In this document: positions 40,128 through 49,810 of the stretch, piece after piece
Position numbering within the stretch: position 1 is the stretch's first letter
Layout of the letters: each line of letters begins with the position of its first letter
DNA from: Xanthomonas cassavae CFBP 4642
Lineage (GTDB): Bacteria; Pseudomonadota; Gammaproteobacteria; Xanthomonadales; Xanthomonadaceae
DNA length: 64,000 nt
Assembly: GCF_000454545.1 (NCBI RefSeq)
Contig: NZ_CM002139.1
Location: 4,781,759 to 4,845,758 of the forward strand
Reading direction: 5' to 3'
Program-made: the position numbers and the translations under genes
Notes under the pieces: generated by a model
Told to the model about the DNA's origin: nothing
The model's database searches: none
Seen by the model: the letters and a program-made list of their open reading frames with translations, nothing else

Positions 40128-40655
40128 TTACTCCAGCCCGTCCAGCAGCGCGTCGACCTTCTCTTTCGTCAGGTGCTCGTGGTAGTGGCCGTTGATGACC
40201 ATCATCGGCGCTGCGGAGCAGGCCGCCAGACACTCTTCTTCGCGCTTGAGGTAGACGCGGCCATCGGCCGTCGACTGACCCAGCTTGCAACCCAGCTTCT
40301 TTTCAGCATGGGCCAGCAGATCTTCGGCGCCGTTGAGCCAGCAGCTGATGTTGGTGCAGAACGCCACGTTGTGGCGGCCGACGCGTTCGGTCTCGAACAT
40401 CGAGTAGAAGCTGGCGACCTCATACGCCCACACCGGCGGCAGTTCCAGATACTTGGCCACGCCCACGATCAACTCGTCGGTCAGCCAGCCCTGGTTCTGT
40501 TCCTGCGCAGCATGCAGGCCCTGCAGCACCGCCGACCGCTTGCGGTCGGGCGGAAACTTGCTCAGCCAATGATCGATGTGCGCGCGCGTCTTCTCGCTCA
40601 GCACCACCTGCGGATCGACGTCGCGCGCCGCTTCGAAATTACCCGTCGCCTTCAT
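40128..40655 (-). CDS. nuoE: NADH-quinone oxidoreductase subunit E
   Basis: Thioredoxin-like [2Fe-2S] (N1a) subunit of 175 aa. The cluster Cys are in FCTNISCWL and [25 protein letters not shown] is the usual family stretch. It partners NuoF and NuoG in the NADH dehydrogenase module. The start overlaps the nuoD stop by four bases (ATGA). Confidence 0.97.
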   Translation of the reverse strand: MKATGNFEAARDVDPQVVLSEKTRAHIDHWLSKFPPDRKRSAVLQGLHAAQEQNQGWLTDELIVGVAKYLELPPVWAYEVASFYSMFETERVGRHNVAFCTNISCWLNGAEDLLAHAEKKLGCKLGQSTADGRVYLKREEECLAACSAAPMMVINGHYHEHLTKEKVDALLDGLE

Positions 40656-41959
40656 CGGTCAACCTCACCGAAAACCAAATCGTAAGTACCGATCATCGCC
40701 ACGACATCGGCCAGCAGATAGCCCCGCACCACCGCGTCCATCGACGACAGATGCGCAAAGCCCGGCGCGCGCAGATGCACGCGGAACGGCTTGTTGGCGC
40801 CATCGGACATCAGGTAGCAGCCGAACTCGCCCTTGGGCGCTTCGACCGCGCTATAGGTTTCGCCGGCCGGCACGCAGTAGCCTTCACTGAACAGCTTGAA
40901 GTGATGGATCAACGCTTCCATGTCGTCCTTCATGCCTTCGCGGCTGGGCGGGGCGACCTTGAAATTGGGCACCATGACCGGGCCCGGGTTGGCCTTGAGC
41001 CAGGTTACGCACTGCTTGATGATGCGGTTGGACTCGCGCATCTCGGCCACGCGGACCAGGTAACGGTCGTAGCAGTCGCCATTGGTGCCGACCGGGATAT
41101 CGAACTCCACTGCGTCGTACTTGGCGTAGGGCTGCTTCTTGCGCAGATCCCATTCGATACCCGAACCACGCAGCATCGGACCGGTCATGCCCCAGGCACG
41201 TGCCAGATCCGGGCTGATGATGCCGACATCCACGGTACGCTGCTTCCAGATGCGGTTATCGGTCAGCAGGGTTTCGTATTCGTCCACACGCGACGGGAAG
41301 GTGTTGGTGAACTCCTCCAGGAAGTCCAGCATGCTGCCTTCGCGACCGGCGTTGCGCTTCTTCAGCGCCCCGCCCTTGTGCCAGCGCGATTCCTTGTACT
41401 GCGGCATGCGATCGGGCAGATCGCGGTAGACGCCGCCCGGGCGGTAATAGGCCGCGTGCATGCGCGCGCCGCTGACCGCCTCGTACACGTCCATCAGCTC
41501 TTCGCGCTCGCGGAACGCGTACAGCATCACCGCCATCGCGCCCAGATCGAGCGCATTGGAGCCGACCCACATCAAGTGATTCTTGATGCGGGTGATCTCG
41601 TCGAACATGGTGCGGATGTACTGCGCACGCTCGGGTGCCTCGATGCCCATCAGGGACTCGATCGCGCGCACATAGGCGTGTTCGTTGCACATCATCGACA
41701 CGTAATCCAGGCGGTCCATGTACGGCACCGACTGGTTGAACGGCTTGGACTCGGCCAGCTTCTCGGTGCCACGGTGCAGCAGGCCGATATGCGGATCGGC
41801 GCGCACCACGGTTTCGCCATCCATTTCCAGGATCAGGCGCAGCACGCCGTGCGCCGCAGGATGCTGCGGGCCGAAGTTCATCGTGTAATTGCGGATTTCC
41901 TGCTTGCTTTCCACAGGATTGCTCGCGAAGGCATCGGTTGCCTGGCGGAACTCACTCAC
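40652..41959 (-). CDS. nuoD: NADH-quinone oxidoreductase subunit D (49 kDa)
   Basis: Quinone-site subunit of 435 aa related to the large subunit of [NiFe] hydrogenases but without metal Cys. Motifs: [15 protein letters not shown] (with the quinone-site His), [18 protein letters not shown] and [33 protein letters not shown] at the C-terminus. It starts with GTG at 41959, overlapping the nuoC stop (GTGA). NuoC and NuoD are separate, not fused as in E. coli. Confidence 0.98.
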   Translation of the reverse strand: MSEFRQATDAFASNPVESKQEIRNYTMNFGPQHPAAHGVLRLILEMDGETVVRADPHIGLLHRGTEKLAESKPFNQSVPYMDRLDYVSMMCNEHAYVRAIESLMGIEAPERAQYIRTMFDEITRIKNHLMWVGSNALDLGAMAVMLYAFREREELMDVYEAVSGARMHAAYYRPGGVYRDLPDRMPQYKESRWHKGGALKKRNAGREGSMLDFLEEFTNTFPSRVDEYETLLTDNRIWKQRTVDVGIISPDLARAWGMTGPMLRGSGIEWDLRKKQPYAKYDAVEFDIPVGTNGDCYDRYLVRVAEMRESNRIIKQCVTWLKANPGPVMVPNFKVAPPSREGMKDDMEALIHHFKLFSEGYCVPAGETYSAVEAPKGEFGCYLMSDGANKPFRVHLRAPGFAHLSSMDAVVRGYLLADVVAMIGTYDLVFGEVDR

Positions 41960-42708
41960 TTGGCAGTCTCCGACTTGCCCACTTCACCGGCGGCAGTCTC
42001 ATAACGGGCGTCGTCGCGGATCACGCGCGGCACGCCAACACGCGGCTCGACCGATGTCACCGGCTCGTACACCACGCGCTTGCGCTCGTCGTCGTAGCGC
42101 ACTTCGACATTGCCGATCAGCGGGAAATCCTTGCGGAACGGATGGCCGACGAATCCATAGTCGGTCAGGATGCGGCGCAGGTCCGGATGACCATCGAACA
42201 CGATGCCGAACAGGTCGAAGGCTTCGCGCTCGAACCAGTTCACGCCCGGCCAGATGTCGGTCACCGAGGCCACGACTGGCACTTGCTCGTCCGGCGCATA
42301 GCAACGCACCCGCAGACGCTGGTTGTACCGGTAGGAAATCAGCTGGGCGACCACTGCGAAACGCTGCTTGGGCAGCTGCTGCGGCTGGGCGCCATCGGAG
42401 CTTTCCTGGCTGGGGAATTCGCCCCAGGCGAAACGACCGACGGCCTTGCCCTCGACGCCGCGGCTGAACCCCTGCGAGGACACATCGGCAGTGTCCCATT
42501 CGTCGCTGCCATACCCCAGGTAATCGACGCCACACAGGTCGCTGAGCTGTTCGAAACCGAGTTCGTCGCGCAGCGCAAGACAGGTCGCGTGCCAGTCGGC
42601 CGCAGCGACTTCCAGCGTCACCTCGCCGCGCGGCAGGGCCACGGCGATCTGCGCACCGGCGAAACGTGCCGCGAGTCGGTCAGTGAAGGAGGATGCTTGC
42701 TCTGCCAT
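41956..42708 (-). CDS. nuoC: NADH-quinone oxidoreductase subunit C (30 kDa)
   Basis: Peripheral-arm subunit of 250 aa. The family signature [29 protein letters not shown] is intact, as is [10 protein letters not shown] hydrophilic insertion of about 45 residues between [10 protein letters not shown] and RFAVVAQL (roughly residues 70-115) and a C-terminal tail make it longer than the usual 180-210 aa. First codons [11 protein letters not shown] at 42708, 36 bases after the nuoB stop. Confidence 0.97.
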   Translation of the reverse strand: MAEQASSFTDRLAARFAGAQIAVALPRGEVTLEVAAADWHATCLALRDELGFEQLSDLCGVDYLGYGSDEWDTADVSSQGFSRGVEGKAVGRFAWGEFPSQESSDGAQPQQLPKQRFAVVAQLISYRYNQRLRVRCYAPDEQVPVVASVTDIWPGVNWFEREAFDLFGIVFDGHPDLRRILTDYGFVGHPFRKDFPLIGNVEVRYDDERKRVVYEPVTSVEPRVGVPRVIRDDARYETAAGEVGKSETAK

Positions 42709-42744
42709 GGGGGCTTGGCTGCTCTCGGTAGGAGAAGACGGGTG

Positions 42745-43299
42745 TCAGCGTGCGATGGTCTGGGTTCGCCAGATCTTCTTCTGCAGCTGCAGGATGCCGT
42801 AGACCAGCGCCTCGGCGGTCGGCGGGCAGCCCGGGACATAGATGTCCACCGGCACGATGCGATCGCAACCGCGCACCACCGAATACGAATAATGGTAGTA
42901 GCCGCCGCCATTGGCGCAGCTGCCCATCGAAATGACCCACTTCGGGTCCGGCATCTGGTCGTAGACCTTGCGCAGCGCCGGAGCCATCTTGTTGACCAGC
43001 GTACCGGCGACGATCATCACGTCGGACTGGCGCGGCGACGGGCGGAACACCACGCCGTAGCGGTCAAGATCCAGACGCGCGGCGCCGGCATGCATCATCT
43101 CGACCGCGCAGCACGCCAGGCCGAAGGTCATCGGCCACATCGAGCCGGTGCGTGCCCAGTTCAGCAGTGCGTCGACGCTGGTGGTCACATAGCCCTTTTC
43201 CAGCAGCGGGTTTTCGCCTTCCGGGCGCAGGATGTCTTCCACCCGGCCTTCCGGCATCGGGTTGGTCATCAGACGATCCAGGGTCTGAATCACTCCCAT
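42745..43299 (-). CDS. nuoB: NADH-quinone oxidoreductase subunit B
   Basis: Subunit of 184 aa holding the terminal [4Fe-4S] cluster N2, with tandem Cys (LACCAVEMM), [15 protein letters not shown] and [11 protein letters not shown]. It hands electrons to quinone at the NuoB/NuoD interface. ATG at 43299 overlaps the end of nuoA by 10 bases. The frame stays open far upstream through nuoA without coding character. Confidence 0.98.
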   Translation of the reverse strand: MGVIQTLDRLMTNPMPEGRVEDILRPEGENPLLEKGYVTTSVDALLNWARTGSMWPMTFGLACCAVEMMHAGAARLDLDRYGVVFRPSPRQSDVMIVAGTLVNKMAPALRKVYDQMPDPKWVISMGSCANGGGYYHYSYSVVRGCDRIVPVDIYVPGCPPTAEALVYGILQLQKKIWRTQTIAR

Positions 43300-43646
43300 T
43301 CCAGCGCTCCCTTCTTCCACACATAGATAAAGCCGAGGAACAACATGCCGACGAACAGCCCCATGGTGACCAGCGAACGCGCGCCGATCTCCATGAACAC
43401 CTGCGTCCAGGGCACGATAAAGATGATTTCCAGGTCGAACACGATGAACTGGATCGCAATGAGGTAGTAGCGCACATCGAACTTCATGCGCGCGTCTTCG
43501 AATGCCTCGAAGCCACACTCGTACGGCGAGAGCTTGCGCGCGTCCGGGCTGCGCGGAGCGAGGAACCGGCCAATCAGCATCAACACGATGCCGATGCCAG
43601 TGGCGACAACCAGAAACAGCAGACTCGGCAAATATTCGGCCAGCAC
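43290..43646 (-). CDS. nuoA: NADH-quinone oxidoreductase subunit A
   Basis: First gene of the nuo operon: 118 aa, three membrane helices, with [23 protein letters not shown] (the loop with the redox-exposed Cys) and the acidic [11 protein letters not shown] helix. Start: GTG at 43646 with AAGAGAGA upstream, giving [11 protein letters not shown]. The 105 bases between this start and the tRNALeu gene must contain the nuo promoter if the operon is not read from tpiA-secG. Confidence 0.96.
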   Translation of the reverse strand: MLAEYLPSLLFLVVATGIGIVLMLIGRFLAPRSPDARKLSPYECGFEAFEDARMKFDVRYYLIAIQFIVFDLEIIFIVPWTQVFMEIGARSLVTMGLFVGMLFLGFIYVWKKGALEWE

Positions 43647-43751
43647 AGCGATTCTCTCTTGCCTCTGCCCGCACGCGCCGCGTGCCGGCATGGGGTATAG
43701 GCAGACCCCGCGCGCGGCATGCCGCAATGCGCAGGAACTGCAGCCAAACAA

Positions 43752-43836
43752 TGGTGCCCAAGAGGGGACTCGAACCCCTACGACCTAAGTCGCTACCACC
43801 TCAAGGTAGTGCGTCTACCAATTCCGCCACCTGGGC
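43752..43836 (-). tRNA. leuU: tRNA-Leu(GAG)
   Basis: An 85-nt class II tRNA with a long variable arm, anticodon loop UUGAGGU (GAG), acceptor stem GCCCAGG paired with CUUGGGC, and encoded CCA. It lies 49 bases after secG on the same strand, the same pair as secG-leuU in E. coli. It may be processed from the tpiA-secG transcript; a TACAAT at 43873-43878 has no good -35 partner. Confidence 0.97.
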
Positions 43837-43885
43837 ATACGTTGCGACGCTGGGCATCCCAGTGCGCAGCGTATTGTAACCGGCT

Positions 43886-44362
43886 TCAGCGTTTTTGTGC
43901 TGGTTCTGAAGCGTTTTCTTCGCGTGCCGCAGGCACCGGCTGCGTGGCCGCGGGCTGCGCCGGCGTTGCAGCCGGTGCGGCGACAGGCGCCGGCTGCGAT
44001 GGAGCGGTCGGCACTGCACCGCTGGCGGGCGCCTGCGGCAGCGGCTGGGTCAGCTCACCAGCGGCGGCGGCCGGCGCAGGAGTTGCCGCCTGCGACATTA
44101 CACCCAGGTTCTGGTCGGTGGGACGGGCGCCATGGGTGGCGTACCAGGCCATGAACAGGCTGATGCTGAAGAACACCACCGCCAGCCACTTGGTCGACTT
44201 GGACAGGAAGTTCGACGCACCCTGCGACCCGAACACCGTGCCCGACGCACCCGCGCCGAAACCGGACCCGGCCGCAGCACCGGCACCGCGCTGCATCAGG
44301 ATCAGCGCAATCATCGCCAGCGCGACCAGTACGTAGACCACATTGAGGATCAACATCAGCAT
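43886..44362 (-). CDS. secG: Preprotein translocase subunit SecG with long Ala/Pro tail
   Basis: Small SecYEG subunit: two helices (residues 2-22 and about 58-76) linked by QRGAGAAAGSGFGAGASGTVFGSQGASNFL, the typical loop. It is 158 aa against about 110 in E. coli because of a low-complexity Ala/Pro/Gln C-terminal tail from about residue 90. It is flanked by tpiA and tRNALeu. Confidence 0.95.
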   Translation of the reverse strand: MLMLILNVVYVLVALAMIALILMQRGAGAAAGSGFGAGASGTVFGSQGASNFLSKSTKWLAVVFFSISLFMAWYATHGARPTDQNLGVMSQAATPAPAAAAGELTQPLPQAPASGAVPTAPSQPAPVAAPAATPAQPAATQPVPAAREENASEPAQKR

Positions 44363-44395
44363 TTCGAAATCCGTCCCCGGACAAAACTTAATGGG

Positions 44396-45151
44396 TTAAC
44401 GAGCGGCCGCCGCACGCGCGATGGCCAGGAAGTCTTCGGCAACCAGTGATGCGCCACCGACCAGCCCGCCATCGACGTCGGGCTGCGCGAACAGCTCGGC
44501 CGCGTTGTCGGGCTTGACACTACCCCCGTACAGGATGGGCAGGCAATCGGCGATTCTAGCATCCGCCTTCGCGACTTCGCCACGCAGGAAGGCGTGCACG
44601 GCCTGGGCCTGGGCCGGACTGGCGGTCCGCCCGGTGCCGATCGCCCAGATCGGCTCGTATGCGAGCACGGCCCGTTCGAAGCCTTGGCGACCGACCAGGG
44701 CAATCACCGGTTCGAGCTGAGCACGCAGGATTGCCTCAGTCTGACCGGCCTCACGCTGTTCCAGCGATTCGCCCATGCACAGCACCGGGATCAATCCGGC
44801 GTGGAGGGCGGCGGCAAACTTGTGCGCCACCAGCTCGCTGTTCTCCTGATGGTACTGGCGGCGCTCGGAGTGGCCGACCAGGCCGTACTCGGCACCGACA
44901 TCCACCAGCATCGTGGCCGACACCTCGCCGGTGTAGGCGCCCTTCTCGTTACTGCTGACGTCCTGGGCTCCGAAGGACAGGTGATGTGCCTCGAAATCCT
45001 CGATCAGGTCGCCGAGGTAAGGCAGTGGCGGCAGGATGACGACATCGACACCCTCCAGGGGCATGTGCGCGGCGACCTTGGCCACCAGGTCGGTGGCGAA
45101 GGTGCGGCTACCATGCAGCTTCCAGTTTCCAGCAACGATTTTGCGACGCAT
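44396..45151 (-). CDS. tpiA: Triosephosphate isomerase
   Basis: Glycolytic TIM barrel of 251 aa that interconverts DHAP and GAP. Active-site Lys is in VAGNWKLHGS, His in GHSERRQ and Glu in AYEPIWAIGTGRTA; the phosphate loop is LYGGSVKPDN. The start at 45151 gives MRRKIVAGNWK. It is likely cotranscribed with secG (33 bases downstream). Confidence 0.98.
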   Translation of the reverse strand: MRRKIVAGNWKLHGSRTFATDLVAKVAAHMPLEGVDVVILPPLPYLGDLIEDFEAHHLSFGAQDVSSNEKGAYTGEVSATMLVDVGAEYGLVGHSERRQYHQENSELVAHKFAAALHAGLIPVLCMGESLEQREAGQTEAILRAQLEPVIALVGRQGFERAVLAYEPIWAIGTGRTASPAQAQAVHAFLRGEVAKADARIADCLPILYGGSVKPDNAAELFAQPDVDGGLVGGASLVAEDFLAIARAAAAR

Positions 45152-45263
45152 CAGGCGCAGGTTCCTGAGTTGAAGACGGGCGACAGAATAGCCCATGCCC
45201 TGTCGGCAACCGGCACACTTGTGTCCGACAGATGTCCTATGCCTCCCTCAACAGGAACCCGCC

Positions 45264-46064
45264 ATGTCCGATTCGCCTGTCTTCGCCCTGATCACCGGCG
45301 CCTCCAGCGGCATCGGCCGCGAGATCGCACGGGCGTATGCCAGTCGGGGCATACCTTTGATCCTGACCGCGCGACGGGTGGACCGGCTGCAGGCGCTGGC
45401 CACCGAACTGGGCATGCGGGTGCGCGTGGAAATCCTGCCGGCCGACCTGGCCGACCCGGACGCGGCGCAGATGCTGGTTGCGCAGATCCAGCGCGCGGGC
45501 TGGACGGTGGGCACCCTGGTCAACAATGCCGGCTATGGCGTGCCGGGCCGGTATCTGCGCAACGACTGGGCCACGCATGCACGCTTTCTACAGGTGATGA
45601 TAGGCGCGGTGTGCGAACTCACCTGGCGGTTGCTGCCGATGATCCGCGCCAGCGGCCAGGGGCGCATTCTCAACGTGGCCTCGTTCGCCGCGCTCACGCC
45701 CAGTGCCGATGGGCAGACCCTGTATGCGGCCAGCAAGAGTTTCCTGCTGCGCTTCAGCGAATCGCTGGCACTGGAAAACGCCGATTGCGCGGTCAAGGTG
45801 TGTGCCTTGTGCCCGGGCTTTGCGTGGTCGGAATTCCACGACGTCACGGGCACGCGCGAAGCGATGTCCACCCTGCCCGCCTGGGCCTGGCTACAGGCCG
45901 ATGCGGTCGCCGAATACGGCATCGCCGCGTTGGAGCGTGGGCAGGTGCTGGCGGTGCCGGGTTGGCGCTATCGTCTGGTCAACGCCGCCCTGCGCGTGTT
46001 GCCGCACGCGCTGGCCTTGCGCCTGATGGCGCGCGGCTCGCATCGGGTACGGCCGCTGGACTGA
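45264..46064 (+). CDS. Short-chain dehydrogenase/reductase, DltE type
   Basis: Classical SDR of 266 aa with full motifs: ITGASSGIGREIAR (residues 10-23), LVNNAGYGVPG, a catalytic Ser in NVASFAAL and Tyr/Lys in YAASKSFLLRFSESL. Substrate unknown; similar proteins are annotated as general NAD(P)-dependent oxidoreductases of the DltE group. It stands alone on the plus strand, divergent to tpiA, with its own ribosome site (ACAGGAACCCGCC before the ATG). Confidence 0.85.
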   Translation: MSDSPVFALITGASSGIGREIARAYASRGIPLILTARRVDRLQALATELGMRVRVEILPADLADPDAAQMLVAQIQRAGWTVGTLVNNAGYGVPGRYLRNDWATHARFLQVMIGAVCELTWRLLPMIRASGQGRILNVASFAALTPSADGQTLYAASKSFLLRFSESLALENADCAVKVCALCPGFAWSEFHDVTGTREAMSTLPAWAWLQADAVAEYGIAALERGQVLAVPGWRYRLVNAALRVLPHALALRLMARGSHRVRPLD

Positions 46065-46146
46065 GCCGGCCATGGCCGGCGGTTCAGGGCGGCCGTGCAG
46101 GCATCGGGGCCAGGCGACGCAATCCGCCTACGGCGAAAGGCACGGC

Positions 46147-46575
46147 TCAGCGATTGACGATCTCCCCGTGCATCGCGGCCAGCCGCGCCAACAAGCGGTT
46201 CTGGGTGCGACGCGGGATCTTGCGTTGATCCATCGCCCAGTTCAGATCTTCCACCAATGCATTGAAGTCACTTTCGCGGATGGCCAGATGCTGGTGCGCC
46301 TGCTGCATCGACTTGGCGGTGTCCGGGCACGGGCCATCGGCAACGTGACAGAACTTCTGCACCAGCCGGGCGTTGAGCATGACGATGTTGACGCGCGCGA
46401 ACTTGTCGACGATGCGCTGGTCGTCGGCGATGCGCGACAACATGGTCTCCACCAGGGCCTCGATACCGGACTGCCCGCCGAGCTCGTCATACAGCGTCGG
46501 CTGCGTGCGCGTGGTGGCGCAGGCGCCGAGCAGGCACAGCATGCACATCAGGCAACCACGCAGCCATCGATTCAT
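46147..46575 (-). CDS. Lipoprotein group 1 truncated haemoglobin
   Basis: Protein of 142 aa. A lipoprotein signal with Cys19 at a LLGAC box is followed by a group 1 truncated globin domain: LYDELGGQSGIEALVETMLSRI and MQQAHQHLAIRESDFNALV, in which His94 is the likely proximal (F8) haem ligand. Membrane-anchored periplasmic globins are uncommon. It could bind oxygen or NO outside the cytoplasm. Last gene of a four-gene overlapping cluster; its ATG shares one base with the stop of the DUF3034 gene (TGATG). Confidence 0.85.
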   Translation of the reverse strand: MNRWLRGCLMCMLCLLGACATTRTQPTLYDELGGQSGIEALVETMLSRIADDQRIVDKFARVNIVMLNARLVQKFCHVADGPCPDTAKSMQQAHQHLAIRESDFNALVEDLNWAMDQRKIPRRTQNRLLARLAAMHGEIVNR

Positions 46576-47447
46576 CAGAACGCCACCTGCAGGGAGAGAT
46601 AGGGGCCGCGTTGATCGGTCAACGTGGCGATGTCGCCCAGATCGGCCCAGGCTGCGGTGAGCGAGACATGCTTATTGGGAAACCAGGCCACGAAACCGTC
46701 CGCCCAGGCCTGTTCGCGCGCAAAGCCCAGGTTGTCCGGCTTGTCGCGATACTCCACCCCGACCGCCCACGACGGCGAGAGCACGATGGCGGCGCTGGCT
46801 TCGGCAACCAGCCGGCAACTGTCGCGACGATCGCCGCCAAAGCCGAGCAGACCGGTCTGGTTGGCGCGCGTCGCACGCAGCGTGCCGTTGAGCAGTAACT
46901 GGTAGCCGCCGGCGCCTTGCAGCAACAACCGGCTGGCACTGACGTAGACGTCGGTACCGTGATCGTCGCGGGCACCGATCGCCAGTGGCAGCGTGCCATC
47001 GCGCAGACGCTTGTACTGCACGCCCACGCTGACCTGCGGGCCGCGGCCGTACACCAGATCGCCGGACACGCGCAGCTTGGCGCCGAACACATCCTGGCCC
47101 AGCGCATTCCACGGCAGCGCCAGACGGTCCTGCAAGGCGCCCAGGTCCAGGCGCTGACGCGCAAGCGACAGCTCCAGCCGGTTGCCAACGGTCAATGCGG
47201 CGCCCTGTACATCGAGCCGGTAATCGCCGCTGTCGACATGGGTAGCGAACAACACGGTGCCGAGCTCATCGCGGGTACCGTAGCCGGACAATGTCGCCCA
47301 CGGCACGATGCCGCCACCGCTGCTGCCTTCGATCATCGATACGCCGCCGGTGGCCAGCAGGCGCCCCTCTCCGGCGATGGCCAGTGCCGGGATCAGCGCG
47401 ATACCGACCGCCGCAACGATGACCGCGCCACGGATGCTGAACTTCAT
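46575..47447 (-). CDS. DUF3034 family exported protein, probable outer membrane barrel
   Basis: Protein of 290 aa. The signal peptide MKFSIRGAVIVAAVGIALIP ends near ALAIAGEG, then comes a beta-strand-rich body (ASRLLLQGAGGYQLLLNG, PSWAVGVEYRDKPDNLGF) ending LSLQVAF with a C-terminal Phe. It matches DUF3034, of unknown function. Start set at 47447, overlapping the GGDEF/EAL stop (ATGA). The barrel assignment is an inference from strand pattern and the last residue. Confidence 0.78.
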   Translation of the reverse strand: MKFSIRGAVIVAAVGIALIPALAIAGEGRLLATGGVSMIEGSSGGGIVPWATLSGYGTRDELGTVLFATHVDSGDYRLDVQGAALTVGNRLELSLARQRLDLGALQDRLALPWNALGQDVFGAKLRVSGDLVYGRGPQVSVGVQYKRLRDGTLPLAIGARDDHGTDVYVSASRLLLQGAGGYQLLLNGTLRATRANQTGLLGFGGDRRDSCRLVAEASAAIVLSPSWAVGVEYRDKPDNLGFAREQAWADGFVAWFPNKHVSLTAAWADLGDIATLTDQRGPYLSLQVAF

Positions 47448-49810
47448 CGGTGCGCTCCTGATTGCGCTGGCGAAGACTTGCCGAGTTGACGCATGCACCA
47501 CGCCACCAGCGGCGCCTGTTCCAGCGGCGGCGCGTACAGATAGCCCTGCACCATATCGCAGCCATAGCCGCGCAGCAGCTCCAGTGCCGTCGCGTTCTCG
47601 ACGCCTTCGGCGATCACGCTCAGACCGAGGTTGTGTCCAAGATCGATGGTACTGCGCACGATGAAGGCATCGTCGGTGCCGTCGGCCAGCTGCATGACGA
47701 AGCTCTTGTCGATCTTCAATTCGTTGACCGGCATGCGCTTGAGTTGGGCCAGCGAGGAATAGCCGGTGCCGAAGTCGTCGATGGACAAGCGCACGCCGAC
47801 GCTGCGCAACTGGTGCAGCATGTGCAGCGCAGATTCGACATCGCGCATCAGGGCGCTTTCGGTCAATTCCAGGGTGACCGTTTGCGCCGGCACCGCATGC
47901 TGTTCCAGGCGCGCGCGCACGTAATCAGGCAGACCGGGATCGGAGAGATCCAGCGCAGACAGATTGATCGCCATGCCCAACTCCAGCCCCTGCCTGCGCC
48001 AGTGCGCCTGACAGCGCAGCGCCTCGTCCAGCACGAAGCGGGTCAGCGGATGGATCACCCCGGAATGCTCGGCCAGCGGGATGAATTCGTCCGGACCGAT
48101 CAGGCCCAGCGTGGGGTGATGCCAACGCACCAGCACCTCGACCTGCTCCACCTGATCGCTGCGCAGGCAGATCTTGGGCTGGAAGCGCAGGGTCAACTCA
48201 TTGCCGCCGATGGCCTGACGCAGATCGCCGGTGAGTCGCAGCCGCCGCAGATGCTGCTCGTCCTGCCCCATGCGGTAGACGCTGGCGCCAACGGTGGTGG
48301 CGTCGCCCAGCTGACGCCGCGCAATGTCGGCGCGGCGCAACAAGGTGTCCGGGTCGGCGCCATGCTCGGGAATCAAGGCGATGCCGATGCTGGCTTCGAG
48401 CTGGATGCGCGCCTGCGGCAGCACCAGTGGACGACGCAGCTGCAGCAGCAGGCGCTGCGCGTCCTGCTGCACGGTCGAGGCGTCGGCCTGCGCCACCACC
48501 ACCATGAATTCGTCGCTGCCGAGCCGACCCACCAGATTGGGCGACTGCACCACATTGGCCAGGCGTTGCCCGACCTCGACCAGCACCTGGTCGGCGAAAT
48601 CGTGACCGAGGCTGTCGTTGAGTTCCTTGAACCGCTCCAGATCCAGGATCAGCACCGCCGCCGTACCGCCCGAGGCCACCGTCTGTTCCACCACGTCCCT
48701 GAGTCGCTCCAGCAGCCAGAGGCGGTTGGGCAGACCGGTCAACGCATCGTGCCGGGCCTGATGCAGGATGTGCCGCTCGCGGCTTGCAATCTGTTGCTGC
48801 ATGCGCCCGAAGCTATCGGCGAGTTCGGCCAGCTCACGGCCCGGCGGGACCTCGACCGCGTTCTGGTAATCGCCTCGCTGGATGCGTCGCGCCGCCTGCA
48901 CCAGTTGCGCCACCGGCTTGCTGACGCTACGCGCCAAGAAGATCGCCACACCCAGGGCGGCGGCCGTGGCCAGGCCGGCAAGCAGCAGGATGCGCAACTT
49001 GAGGATGCGGTAAGGCGCCACGGCGCGATCCAGCGATGCCTGCAGCGCCACCCGCACATGACTATCGCCCTGGATCGATTGCAGCTTGACCAGGTAGCGC
49101 GACTGGCCCAGCGTCAACGGAATGGCCGCCGCCTGGGTGCGCTCGGCCGCCGGCAACTGCTGCGCAAATTCGCTGCGTGCAGCCGGCTCCAGGGTGGATG
49201 CCAGGACGCGGATTGGCGACCCATCGGCATAGAACGTGGCATCCAGTCCGGTCGTGCTGCGGAAGTCCTGCGCCAGGCCTTCGCCGGATTCGTTGCCGAT
49301 CGCGATCCAGCCCACGCGGCTTGGCGCCAGCACCTGCACCACCGCCAGCCGCACGATGTGCTGATCCAGCGCGACCACGCCGACCGCGCGCCCGTCGCGC
49401 TGCGCCTGCTGCAACAATGCCTGAACGGCACGTAGTTGTTCGGCCTGCGGCACGTCGGCCAGCCCGGTCAGGAATTGCCCATCCGGCGAGAGCAGCAGCG
49501 CGGTCTGCGCGGACATGCGCGCAGCATGATTGCGCAGCGCCGATTGCATGGTGGGGACATCGCCGCTGGCCACCGCGGCGCGAAATCCGAAGTCGTCTGC
49601 CAGCACCGATGCCGACTGCAGCAGTTGTTCGTCGCGACGCAGGTTGATGCGCTGCCAGACGCGTTCGCCGATCTGCAGTTCTTCGCCCAGTTGCGCCTTG
49701 ACGCTGCGTTCGGTTGCCAATTGCACTGCGATGAAGGTCAGCGCCTGCGTGGCAAGCACAACCAGCACTAGCAGGACCGCAATGCGCGTATGCAGCCGCA
49801 TCGCTTTCAT
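47444..49810 (-). CDS. Membrane GGDEF/EAL c-di-GMP protein with GSDEF motif
   Basis: Protein of 788 aa. TM1 (residues 8-29), a periplasmic sensor of about 235 residues, TM2 (about 268-290), a HAMP-like linker, a GGDEF domain (about 345-510) and an EAL domain (about 530-780). The GGDEF signature reads GSDEF (residues 431-435) and no RxxD inhibitory site precedes it, so cyclase activity is doubtful. The EAL side looks active: EVLVRW, NLSALDL, ELTESALM, DDFGTGYSSLAQL and KIDKSFV. Most likely a phosphodiesterase that lowers c-di-GMP in response to a periplasmic signal. It overlaps both neighbours by four bases. Confidence 0.9.
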   Translation of the reverse strand: MKAMRLHTRIAVLLVLVVLATQALTFIAVQLATERSVKAQLGEELQIGERVWQRINLRRDEQLLQSASVLADDFGFRAAVASGDVPTMQSALRNHAARMSAQTALLLSPDGQFLTGLADVPQAEQLRAVQALLQQAQRDGRAVGVVALDQHIVRLAVVQVLAPSRVGWIAIGNESGEGLAQDFRSTTGLDATFYADGSPIRVLASTLEPAARSEFAQQLPAAERTQAAAIPLTLGQSRYLVKLQSIQGDSHVRVALQASLDRAVAPYRILKLRILLLAGLATAAALGVAIFLARSVSKPVAQLVQAARRIQRGDYQNAVEVPPGRELAELADSFGRMQQQIASRERHILHQARHDALTGLPNRLWLLERLRDVVEQTVASGGTAAVLILDLERFKELNDSLGHDFADQVLVEVGQRLANVVQSPNLVGRLGSDEFMVVVAQADASTVQQDAQRLLLQLRRPLVLPQARIQLEASIGIALIPEHGADPDTLLRRADIARRQLGDATTVGASVYRMGQDEQHLRRLRLTGDLRQAIGGNELTLRFQPKICLRSDQVEQVEVLVRWHHPTLGLIGPDEFIPLAEHSGVIHPLTRFVLDEALRCQAHWRRQGLELGMAINLSALDLSDPGLPDYVRARLEQHAVPAQTVTLELTESALMRDVESALHMLHQLRSVGVRLSIDDFGTGYSSLAQLKRMPVNELKIDKSFVMQLADGTDDAFIVRSTIDLGHNLGLSVIAEGVENATALELLRGYGCDMVQGYLYAPPLEQAPLVAWCMRQLGKSSPAQSGAHR

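Noticed and set aside
43873..43901. Promoter for tRNALeu with TACAAT
   Set aside because: The -35 position reads AGCACA, a poor match; processing from the secG transcript is as likely.
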